Assembly: GCA_017848115.1 (NCBI GenBank)
Contig: JAGAKZ010000028.1
Span: 62,001 to 126,000 of the forward strand
DNA: 64,000 bases
Reading direction: 5' to 3'
From: Oscillospiraceae bacterium
GTDB lineage: Bacteria > Bacillota > Clostridia > Oscillospirales > Ruminococcaceae
Each line of letters starts with the position of its first letter. Position 1 is the stretch's first letter. Positions 52,753 to 60,754 of this stretch are shown one piece after another. The translations under genes were made by a program, and so were the position numbers. The notes beneath the pieces were generated by a model. That model was not told the DNA's origin, made no database searches, and saw only the letters and a program-made list of their open reading frames with translations.

Positions 52753-52779
52753 TTAGCACTCAAAGATATCGAGTGCTAA
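52753..52779 (+). promoter_or_regulatory. CIRCE operator (HrcA binding site)
   Basis: Perfect inverted repeat TTAGCACTC (52753-52761), 9-bp spacer, GAGTGCTAA (52771-52779), the full consensus of the HrcA operator. Confidence 0.98.
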
Positions 52780-52817
52780 CACTTACAAATTCATATTGCT
52801 AATTTGGAGGTGAGGCA

Positions 52818-53864
52818 GTGGATGAACGAAAGTTAAAAATACTTGCTGCGGTTGTTGATGAATATATCCTTACAGGAGAACCGGTAGGTTCAAAGGCAAT
52901 AGCCAAGGTTCCGGGTATAAATGTTTCGGCGGCTACCATCAGAAACGATATGTCGATGCTCGAACAGCTGGGATATCTCGAACAGCCTCACACATCAGCA
53001 GGACGAGTTCCGACCTTCAGTGGATACAGACTTTACATTGACAAGCTCATGAAAGTCGAATCACTTTCAGACAGTGAACGTCAGCGACTCGACGATATGC
53101 TTGCTCAGGAAGAACATCTTACTGAAGAATCTATAATACAAAGCGCCGGAAAAGCACTCGCTGAACTTACACAATGTGCTACGGTGGTTGCAAATGCATC
53201 ACCTAAGTTTTCGGTAATAACAAAAGTTGAAGTAGTACCGACAGGTAAAAGGCTTTATCTGATACTCCTTATCACTTCAAACGGAAGCATCAAAAACAAA
53301 GCCTGTCGTCTGGAATTTGATCTTGATGAAGAACAGCTTTCATTTTTCTCACATTATATTGAAGAAAATCTTCAGGGTGTTTCGATAGAATCACTTTCCG
53401 AAGAACGAATGGAAAAACTCATAACAGCGCTCGGAGCGTACATGATAACACTTGCTCCTCTTGTAAAAGGTCTGTGTGAACTTTCAAATGATCTGATGAA
53501 AAATGAACTTATGATAAACGGTGAAGAAAATCTCATTTCCTGCAACGATTTTGACAAACATGATATTGTAAAATTTATTGAACATAAAAATGATTTTGCC
53601 GAACTTCTTAATGAAAGCTTCAGCGGAATACAGGTAATGTTCAGCAAAGAAAATGATGATTTTATCATAGGAAACTCCAGTATGATAGTTTCAAAATATC
53701 AGAAAGGCAGTAAAAATGCCGGTTCACTCGGAATCATAGGTCCTATGAGACTCAATTATTCAAAAATTATACCTTATATAGAATATTTTACGCAGAAGAT
53801 AACCGATGTTCTCACAGAGAACGAAGATGAGGATTTTGCGGGAAAGGACATAAAAGATGAGTAA
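52818..53864 (+). CDS. hrcA: Heat-inducible transcription repressor HrcA
   Basis: 348 aa, GTG start with GGAGGTGAGG 5 bp upstream; no in-frame ATG near. N-terminal winged helix: DERKLKILAAVVDEYILTGE, PVGSKAIAK, SAATIRNDMSMLEQLGYLEQ, PHTSAGRVPTFSGYRLYID. Central GAF-like domain and C-terminal IIGPMRLNYSKIIPYIEYFT are typical. It represses its own operon by binding the CIRCE element 39 bp upstream and is kept active by GroEL in characterised species. First gene of hrcA-grpE-dnaK-dnaJ. Confidence 0.97.
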   Translation: MDERKLKILAAVVDEYILTGEPVGSKAIAKVPGINVSAATIRNDMSMLEQLGYLEQPHTSAGRVPTFSGYRLYIDKLMKVESLSDSERQRLDDMLAQEEHLTEESIIQSAGKALAELTQCATVVANASPKFSVITKVEVVPTGKRLYLILLITSNGSIKNKACRLEFDLDEEQLSFFSHYIEENLQGVSIESLSEERMEKLITALGAYMITLAPLVKGLCELSNDLMKNELMINGEENLISCNDFDKHDIVKFIEHKNDFAELLNESFSGIQVMFSKENDDFIIGNSSMIVSKYQKGSKNAGSLGIIGPMRLNYSKIIPYIEYFTQKITDVLTENEDEDFAGKDIKDE

Positions 53865-54411
53865 GGAAAATACAAAACCTGAAGAACTTGAGACAGAAGA
53901 AACAACTGAGGAAACAACTGAAAATGTTGAAGTTGCTGAAGAAACTTCTGAAACAGCCGGTTCTGAACTCGAAGAAAAAATAAGCAAACTCGAAGAGGAA
54001 TTAAAGAATGAAAAGGATAAGTACATGAGACTTTTCGCTGAATTCGATAATTTCCGCAAGAGAACCAGCAAGGAAAAAACAGAAGCTTACGGAGATGCTA
54101 CAGCAAAGACGATCGGTGAATTATTACCGGCAATCGACAACTTTGACAGAGCACTTGATACACCTTGTACTGACGAAAACTTCAAAAAGGGTGTTGAAAT
54201 GATATTCAACCAGATGAGTGAAATTCTCACAAAGATGGGCGTATCTGAAATAGAAGCTCAGGGCAAACCTTTTGATCCTAATCTTCACAATGCCATTAAA
54301 CAGGCAGAAAGTGATGAACTTGAATCAGATATGGTCTGCGAAGTATTCCAGAAGGGATACAAACTTGGTGACAGAATAATAAGACATTCTATGGTTTCTG
54401 TAACCGTATAA
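53857..54411 (+). CDS. grpE: Nucleotide exchange factor GrpE
   Basis: 184 aa. N-terminal 45 residues are Glu/Thr-rich and disordered; coiled-coil about 45-85 (ELEEKISKLEEELKNEKDKY), then the family core YMRLFAEFDNFRKRTSKEK, GELLPAIDNFDRALD, FKKGVEMIFNQM and C-terminal beta domain GKPFDPNLHNAIKQ, VFQKGYKLGDRIIRHSMV. It drives ADP release from DnaK. Start codon overlaps the end of hrcA by 8 bp, so translation is coupled. Confidence 0.97.
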   Translation: MSKENTKPEELETEETTEETTENVEVAEETSETAGSELEEKISKLEEELKNEKDKYMRLFAEFDNFRKRTSKEKTEAYGDATAKTIGELLPAIDNFDRALDTPCTDENFKKGVEMIFNQMSEILTKMGVSEIEAQGKPFDPNLHNAIKQAESDELESDMVCEVFQKGYKLGDRIIRHSMVSVTV

Positions 54412-54473
54412 AGCTAATACGAAAACAACTTTTATCAATAAATTTTTAGTTTTTTTGAAAGGATGAATTAACA

Positions 54474-56321
54474 ATGGGAAAGATTATAGGTATTGACTTA
54501 GGTACAACAAACTCATGCGTAGCAGTTATGGAAGGCGGTAACGCAGTTGTTATCGCTAACTCAGAAGGTGCAAGAACAACTCCTTCAGTTGTTGCTTTTG
54601 CAAAGACAGGTTCAGGTGAAAGACTTGTTGGTCAGACAGCTAAGCGTCAGGCTATCACAAACCCTGAAAAGACTGTAAGCTCTATCAAGCGTCACATGGG
54701 TTCAGACTATAAAGTAGATATAGACGGAAAGAAATACACACCACAGGAAATTTCCGCAATGATCCTCCAGAAGCTCAAAGCTGATGCCGAAGCTTATCTC
54801 GGAGAAACAGTAACAGAAGCAGTTATCACAGTTCCTGCATACTTCACAGACTCACAGCGTCAGGCTACAAAGGACGCAGGTCAGATCGCAGGTCTTACAG
54901 TAAGAAGAATCATAAACGAACCTACAGCTGCTGCTCTTTCTTACGGCGTTGACAAGGAAGAAGATCAGAAGGTTATGGTTTACGACCTCGGCGGTGGTAC
55001 ATTCGACGTTTCCATCATCGAAATGGGCGACGGTGTAACAGAAGTTCTCGCTACAGCAGGTAACAACCGTCTCGGCGGTGACGACTTCGACCAGAGAATC
55101 ATTGACTGGATGATCGCTGAATTCAAGAAGGTTGAAGGAATTGACCTCGCAAACGACAAGCTCGCTATGCAGAGACTCAAGGAAGCTGCTGAAAAGGCTA
55201 AGATCGAACTTTCATCTACACCTACAACAAACATCAACCTCCCATTTATCTCAGGTGATGCAGCAGGTCCTAAGCACCTCGACCTCACACTTACACAGGC
55301 TAAGTTCAACGAACTCACATCAGACCTCGTTGAAGCTACAATGGGTCCTGTTGATCAGGCTCTCCGTGACAGTGGTCTTTCTGCAAATGATCTTGACAAG
55401 GTTCTCATGGTTGGTGGTTCTTCAAGAATCCCTGCTGTTCAGGAAGCTGTTAAGAAGCGTATAGGCAAGGAACCATTCAAGGGTATCAACCCTGACGAAT
55501 GTGTTGCTCTCGGTGCTGCTTACCAGGGCGGTGTACTCGGTGGCGATGTTAAGGAAGGTCTCCTCCTCCTCGACGTAACACCACTTTCACTCGGTCTTGA
55601 AACAATGGGCGGTGTATGCACAAAGATCATCGAAAGAAACACAACTATCCCTACAAAGAAATCACAGATATTCTCTACAGCTGCTGACAACCAGTCTGCT
55701 GTTGACATCAACATCCTCCAGGGTGAACGTGAATTTGCTAAGGATAACAAACAGCTCGGTATGTTCAGACTCGATGGTATCGCTCCTGCTCCAAGAGGAA
55801 TCCCACAGATCGAAGTTACATTTGATATAGACCAGAACGGTATCGTTCACGTTTCAGCTAAGGACCTCGGTACAGGCAAGGAACAGAACATCTCTATCAC
55901 AGCTTCTACAAATATGTCCAAGGAAGACATCGAAAAGGCTGTTAAGGACGCTGAGGCATTTGCTGAAGAAGACAAGAAGCGTCGTGAAGATGTTGATACA
56001 AAGAACAACGGTGAAAACCTCGTATTCCAGTGTGAAAAGGCACTCGGCGAATTTGGCGACAAGGTAAGCGAAGATGAAAAGGCTCCTATCCAGGCTAAGT
56101 GCAACGAACTCAAGGAAGCTCTCAAGACAGACGATACAGCTTCTATCAAGGCTAAGACAGAAGAACTTCAGAAACTCTTCTACGAGCTTTCTTCAAAGGT
56201 ATACCAGCAGGCAGGCGCTGCAGCTCAGGCTGAAAACGGTACTGCTGATGCAGGTTTTGACGGCGGTGTAAACGACAGCAAGGATGACAATGTTGTTGAC
56301 GCTGACTTTACAGAAGCTTAA
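54474..56321 (+). CDS. dnaK: Chaperone DnaK (Hsp70)
   Basis: 615 aa. [19 protein letters not shown] at 3-21 (phosphate loop 1), [19 protein letters not shown] (phosphate 2), [14 protein letters not shown] (adenosine), substrate domain from about 360 ([19 protein letters not shown]), helical lid to about 590 and acidic tail [10 protein letters not shown]. The ATPase domain lacks the roughly 24-residue insert of Gram-negative DnaK, as usual in Firmicutes. Extreme codon bias (AAG, CTC, GGT, ATC) compared with neighbours shows very high expression. Confidence 0.98.
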   Translation: MGKIIGIDLGTTNSCVAVMEGGNAVVIANSEGARTTPSVVAFAKTGSGERLVGQTAKRQAITNPEKTVSSIKRHMGSDYKVDIDGKKYTPQEISAMILQKLKADAEAYLGETVTEAVITVPAYFTDSQRQATKDAGQIAGLTVRRIINEPTAAALSYGVDKEEDQKVMVYDLGGGTFDVSIIEMGDGVTEVLATAGNNRLGGDDFDQRIIDWMIAEFKKVEGIDLANDKLAMQRLKEAAEKAKIELSSTPTTNINLPFISGDAAGPKHLDLTLTQAKFNELTSDLVEATMGPVDQALRDSGLSANDLDKVLMVGGSSRIPAVQEAVKKRIGKEPFKGINPDECVALGAAYQGGVLGGDVKEGLLLLDVTPLSLGLETMGGVCTKIIERNTTIPTKKSQIFSTAADNQSAVDINILQGEREFAKDNKQLGMFRLDGIAPAPRGIPQIEVTFDIDQNGIVHVSAKDLGTGKEQNISITASTNMSKEDIEKAVKDAEAFAEEDKKRREDVDTKNNGENLVFQCEKALGEFGDKVSEDEKAPIQAKCNELKEALKTDDTASIKAKTEELQKLFYELSSKVYQQAGAAAQAENGTADAGFDGGVNDSKDDNVVDADFTEA

Positions 56322-56351
56322 TCTGAAATTAAAATAAACGAAACTTTCGGG

Positions 56352-56384
56352 GGAAGGGTGGAATTTTATGTCCACCCAACTTCC
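56352..56384 (+). other. Intercistronic hairpin between dnaK and dnaJ
   Basis: GGAAGGGTGGA (56352-56362) pairs with TCCACCC-A-ACTTCC (56371-56384, with a bulge); no T-run follows. It could protect the dnaK end of a processed transcript or reduce dnaJ expression. Confidence 0.55.
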
Positions 56385-56426
56385 ATATAGAAACATATAC
56401 CTATTTTAGCTATGATGGAGGAACAT

Positions 56427-57584
56427 ATGGCTGATAAAAGAGATTATTATGAGGTGCTTGGTCTGCAAAAGGGTGCCTCTGCCGATGAGATAAAAAAATC
56501 TTACCGTTCACTTGCAAGAAAATATCATCCGGACTTACATCCGGACGACAAAGATTGTGCTGAAAAATTCAAAGAAGTAAACGAAGCTTACGAAGTGCTT
56601 TCTGATCCTTCCAAGAAAGAAAGATACGATCAGTTTGGTCATGCAGGCGTAGATCCGAACTACGGTGGTGGTGGATTTGGCGGTGGTGCCGGAGGATTCA
56701 ACCCGTTCGGTGACATGGGTGATATATTTGATAACCTTTTTGGCGGTTCATTCGGTGGCTTCGGTGGTTCAAGAACTTCCCGTGCCAACGCTCCAAGAAG
56801 AGGTCAGGATATTGATATCGCTGTTACCATCTCATTTATGGAAGCCTGCTTTGGTGTAAAACACGAAGTAAAAGTAAATCGTCTGGAAAAATGTACAGAC
56901 TGTGGCGGAAGCGGTGCTGCTTCAGGTTCATCTCCGCAGACTTGTCCGGAATGTAACGGTGTCGGTCAGGTCAAAGTCGGTCAGCGTACACCTTTCGGCG
57001 TTATTTCTTCGCAGAAAACATGTCCTAAGTGTAGTGGTAAAGGTAAGATTGTTACAAATCCATGTACAAAATGTAACGGTAACGGTCGTGTACGCACATC
57101 TAAAAACCTGTCTATCGATATTCCTGCCGGAATTGACAACGGTCAGATGCTTCGTGTAGGCGGTCAGGGTGATGCAGGTATAAACGGCGGTCCAAACGGA
57201 AACGTAAACGTAAATGTACATGTAAAATCACACCCTATATTTGAAAGAGATGAATTTGATATCCATTGCGAGATACCGATAACATATACTCAGGCAGTAA
57301 TGGGTGACGAACTTATAGTTCCTACTATAGACGGTGATGTAAAATATTCTATCGGAGAAGGCACACAAACCGGTACAGTATTCCGCCTCAGAGGCAAGGG
57401 CGTAAAGAAACTCCAGCGTTCCGACAGAGGCGATCAGTACGTTAAGGTTGTAGTAGAAGTTCCGAAAAACCTCGACAAGAATCAGAAAGAACTTCTCAAA
57501 GCTTTTGAAGCATCACTCAATGAAAAAAATTATGAAAAGAAAACAAGTTTCTTTGATAAGATAAAGAAAATGATAAATAAGTAA
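56427..57584 (+). CDS. dnaJ: Co-chaperone DnaJ (Hsp40)
   Basis: 385 aa from ATG 56427 (GGAGG upstream; the ATG at 56412 is before the ribosome site). J domain 1-70 with the HPD triad in [10 protein letters not shown]; Gly/Phe region about 75-125; zinc domain with four CxxCxGxG repeats, [24 protein letters not shown] and CTKCNGNG (about 150-220); C-terminal substrate domains to about 360. It stimulates DnaK ATPase activity and delivers clients. Last gene of the operon. Confidence 0.97.
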   Translation: MADKRDYYEVLGLQKGASADEIKKSYRSLARKYHPDLHPDDKDCAEKFKEVNEAYEVLSDPSKKERYDQFGHAGVDPNYGGGGFGGGAGGFNPFGDMGDIFDNLFGGSFGGFGGSRTSRANAPRRGQDIDIAVTISFMEACFGVKHEVKVNRLEKCTDCGGSGAASGSSPQTCPECNGVGQVKVGQRTPFGVISSQKTCPKCSGKGKIVTNPCTKCNGNGRVRTSKNLSIDIPAGIDNGQMLRVGGQGDAGINGGPNGNVNVNVHVKSHPIFERDEFDIHCEIPITYTQAVMGDELIVPTIDGDVKYSIGEGTQTGTVFRLRGKGVKKLQRSDRGDQYVKVVVEVPKNLDKNQKELLKAFEASLNEKNYEKKTSFFDKIKKMINK

Positions 57585-57616
57585 TTTCCTAAAACTCACC
57601 TTATTTATAGAATTTA

Positions 57617-57662
57617 TAAAAAACACCGCAGTCGTCTTTTGTTGCTGACTGCGGTGTTTTTT
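57617..57662. terminator. Bidirectional terminator after dnaJ
   Basis: AACACCGCAGTC (57622-57633) / GACTGCGGTGTT (57647-57658) with A-run and T-run; also ends the convergent propeller/SBP gene, whose stop codon it touches. Core resembles the terminator at 60709-60752. Confidence 0.92.
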
Positions 57663-60618
57663 AGTATCTCTCATTTATAAATAAGTTCATTTTTGGTTGA
57701 ATGCTCTGTGCTACCTGTTCTTCGGAAATTTCTCCTTCAAAATATCCTATGAGTTCTTCCTCGATTATTTCGCTTATTTCAGAATCTATCTGGGCTGTTC
57801 TGCTTGCATTTCTGATAATTTCATCTACCTGCAAAGCGTATTCACTTCTGTTCATCTGACTTTCTTCAAGTTTGGCTTCATAGGCTGATTTTTTTACAGG
57901 GAAAAATGATAAATATTTGTTTGCAAGAGTATTCTGATATTCATCAGTAAAGAAATATCTTATAAATTCCCAAGCTATATCTTTGTTTTCACACTGTTCT
58001 GTAATACTGAAACATACATTAGGTTTTATCAGGTTTTGTCCGCCTTCAAGGCTCGGATATCCTTTTATAAAATAGGTGTCATTCGCTAATTTTTCCATCC
58101 AGTCCACTGATTCAAAACTGTCAATATTAAATGTCGTTATCTCCAGTCCGCCTTGTGAAATACAATCCATATTATGACCTTTGCTGTATTGTTCATTATC
58201 GCAGTACAACTGTGATTTTACAAACTTCAGAAGATTTTTAAAGACATCATTGTCAAAATCACATTTTCTGTTTTCTATATCTACAAAATCAGAAACATAA
58301 CAATACATAAACTTCATAAAAACCTCTGAACGTAACCAATAATCAAATAACGTCTTATCTCCGCTCTTTTCAGAAAAGTTTAAAAATGAATCGTAATCCC
58401 ACTTCTCACCGCTTAGTTCACTTTTGCCTAATAATGTACTTATCGTGAACTGTGGAAAAATTTTATAAATTTTTTCTTTGCTGTTGTAAGCACAAATAAT
58501 GTTCTGTAAAAAATCATCTTTTGAAAATTCAGGATCATTTTCTATAAGATTTATCATATCTGTAAACAGACCTTTATCAGCATACGAAGATAAGGAATCA
58601 GATGAATCGGATATTATTATATCGGGTATATTTTCAGAAACTATATCAAGGTTAAGGTCACTTTCCTTTTCATAAGTTCTCACCTTTATCTTATAATCTG
58701 TATTTTTTTCATTGAAGGACAGCACATAATCATCCGGGATATTGCTAGCAGAATCTCCTATATATGCAAGTTCTATTATCTGCTTACCTGAATTTTCATT
58801 AGTTGGTGACAATATATATATATCAGAATCGCCTGCTTCACACAGAAGATTTCCATATTCATCTATCGCTTTAACAGATTTTATATTATCTATTTCAAGT
58901 GTTCCGATATCATCTATTATTTTAACCAATAAATCACTTTCTGCATTATATCCGTAATAGCTTCTATCATCTCTTATATATAAATCATAAACACTCTCAC
59001 CATTAATGAATCTCGTGTCCTCTTTAATTTCAATATTATCATTTATAATTGATATTTCCTGCTTGCTGTTATCTTCTGTATTATACAAATATATCTTTTC
59101 TTGTTTTCTGTCAATATAGTATAGATAATATACTCCATCTTTTTTTGTCATGCCAACTATATCCGCAAAACTATCAAACTTAAATTCTGAAATGATTTCT
59201 CCATCCTGTGTACAAATCATATGTGTGATATCATCAAACCATGTACTATCCACTTCAGATAAATGTATAAGTACATCACCGCTACTATCTATATCATTTA
59301 TATCATCTTCTAAGTTAATGTCATTTACTACAAGCTCTCTGATACACATTTTCGGCTTACCGTCATCCCCGACCAAAAGCTTTTCACCATAATCCGCATT
59401 TACTGAATCAATCATTTCGCCTTTATTATCTAATATATAAATAATATTTTTCATTGTCAATCCCGGAGGTAATATTTCATATATTTTTCCCTCGTCAATA
59501 TAAACGCATCTGTATACACTCCATATCGAATCTTCCGAAATATAGCCAAATGAAAAAACAGGTTCTTCTTTTCCAAGAATATATCCTTCAACCCCTATTT
59601 CTGTTTGTATCACATAATCAACATCATGGCAAAGGTTAAAATAAAAATCATTTCCCTCTCGCTCAACTTCATACATCTCATTTATACACAAACTTTCCGG
59701 GTCAACAACATCAAAATACATATATTTATCGTCATTTGAATAAAAAGAAACAAGACCATTTGAAAGTGTAGTCATAAAAAAAGCTCCACCTAAGTCACTA
59801 AGATCATCCTCAGAAAAGCTCTTTATAACTTCAAAGTTATCATCAAATACTACTATGCCATATTCATAGTTTTCACTATCATACACTTCGATATACAAAT
59901 TTCCATTTTTATCAATTTCTATACCATATATCTGATAATTTGAATCAGATTTCAAAGCTGATTTTACTTTATCAGATATATCATATTCGGCTTTAAATTG
60001 AAGTTGAGAATCAAATTCATATAATCTCAGTGAATAATCAACTGCATAGAACTTTTTCTTCTTGTTATCATACGAAAATCCGGTAAATAAATCCTGATCA
60101 TAATAATTAATTTTTTCTATTTTATTTTCTGCTTGATTATATGAAGCGATCATAGCAGATAATTTCCCTTTACCATATTCATCTTTGTAATCAATATGTC
60201 CTGAAATAAAGCAGTAATCTTCACTGATTATAGTATCTGTTATGATCATACTTTCATACTCAAACTGTTCCGGCATATTTATCTTAACATATTCATCTGT
60301 ACTGGTTTGAAAATCATGAACCGCAATATGAAAATCGGTTTCAAATCCCTCTTCTCTACATTCCAGATATATTTTAGAATCATTACATACAATATCATTA
60401 ATTGAACATATCTGTTTATTCAGCTCTATCCTTGAAGCATTATAATCATTTGACAATGATATATACTTTCCCTGTTCCTTGGCGATATCAGATATCTCTG
60501 CTACCTCTCCATTGTCTTTTTTATCAGGAGATACTGCTACTTCTAAATTATTGCATGATGTAAATACAAACGCTGACGCTAATAACAGTGATAAAAATTT
60601 ATTTGTTCTTTTTCTCAT
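57661..60618 (-). CDS. Very large lipoprotein: propeller-like N-terminal two-thirds plus solute-binding domain
   Basis: 985 aa from ATG 60618 (AAAGGA upstream). Signal peptide with lipobox FTSC (Cys22). Residues about 40-600 are Asp/Tyr/Ser-rich repeating strands with units like NLYIEVYDSENYEYGIVVFD and GVYYLYYIDRKQEKIYLYN, suggesting one or two beta-propellers. From about 635 to 985 comes a family-1-like solute-binding module: VLSFNEKNTDYKIKVRTYE, NIPDIIISDSSDSL, KPNVCFSITEQCENKDIAWE, FIRYFFTDEYQN, SFFPVKKSAYEAK. Same architecture as 60755-63655 and 11011-13188. It has its own promoter and lies downstream of its paralogue and of an FtsX-like permease. AT-rich codon use, unlike the neighbouring heat-shock genes. 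The function is unknown. Confidence 0.75.
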   Translation of the reverse strand: MRKRTNKFLSLLLASAFVFTSCNNLEVAVSPDKKDNGEVAEISDIAKEQGKYISLSNDYNASRIELNKQICSINDIVCNDSKIYLECREEGFETDFHIAVHDFQTSTDEYVKINMPEQFEYESMIITDTIISEDYCFISGHIDYKDEYGKGKLSAMIASYNQAENKIEKINYYDQDLFTGFSYDNKKKKFYAVDYSLRLYEFDSQLQFKAEYDISDKVKSALKSDSNYQIYGIEIDKNGNLYIEVYDSENYEYGIVVFDDNFEVIKSFSEDDLSDLGGAFFMTTLSNGLVSFYSNDDKYMYFDVVDPESLCINEMYEVEREGNDFYFNLCHDVDYVIQTEIGVEGYILGKEEPVFSFGYISEDSIWSVYRCVYIDEGKIYEILPPGLTMKNIIYILDNKGEMIDSVNADYGEKLLVGDDGKPKMCIRELVVNDINLEDDINDIDSSGDVLIHLSEVDSTWFDDITHMICTQDGEIISEFKFDSFADIVGMTKKDGVYYLYYIDRKQEKIYLYNTEDNSKQEISIINDNIEIKEDTRFINGESVYDLYIRDDRSYYGYNAESDLLVKIIDDIGTLEIDNIKSVKAIDEYGNLLCEAGDSDIYILSPTNENSGKQIIELAYIGDSASNIPDDYVLSFNEKNTDYKIKVRTYEKESDLNLDIVSENIPDIIISDSSDSLSSYADKGLFTDMINLIENDPEFSKDDFLQNIICAYNSKEKIYKIFPQFTISTLLGKSELSGEKWDYDSFLNFSEKSGDKTLFDYWLRSEVFMKFMYCYVSDFVDIENRKCDFDNDVFKNLLKFVKSQLYCDNEQYSKGHNMDCISQGGLEITTFNIDSFESVDWMEKLANDTYFIKGYPSLEGGQNLIKPNVCFSITEQCENKDIAWEFIRYFFTDEYQNTLANKYLSFFPVKKSAYEAKLEESQMNRSEYALQVDEIIRNASRTAQIDSEISEIIEEELIGYFEGEISEEQVAQSIQPKMNLFINERY

Positions 60619-60678
60619 ATCTTTTTTCCTTTCAAAATAAATTTCATAAAATATAAAAATCTTATAATCAAACAAATA

Positions 60679-60707
60679 ATTATACAATATTTTAAAATAA
60701 TTTTCAA
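60679..60707 (-). promoter_or_regulatory. Promoter of the 985-aa lipoprotein gene
   Basis: TTGAAA (60707-60702), 17-bp spacer, TATAAT (60684-60679) on the minus strand, between the two paralogous genes. Confidence 0.7.
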
Positions 60708-60708
60708 C

Positions 60709-60752
60709 AAAAAACTACGCAGTCAGCTTTTACTTTAGCTAACTGCATAGTT
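60709..60752 (-). terminator. Terminator of the 966-aa lipoprotein gene
   Basis: AAACTACGCAGTCAGC (60713-60728) / GCTAACTGCATAGTTT (60738-60753) with two mismatches; T-run on the minus strand. Confidence 0.85.
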
Positions 60753-60754
60753 TC

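Noticed and set aside
53760-54071. Minus-strand open frame of 103 codons over the hrcA/grpE junction
   Set aside because: Ser/Val low-complexity translation is the reverse complement of the grpE Glu/Thr tail; no initiation signals.
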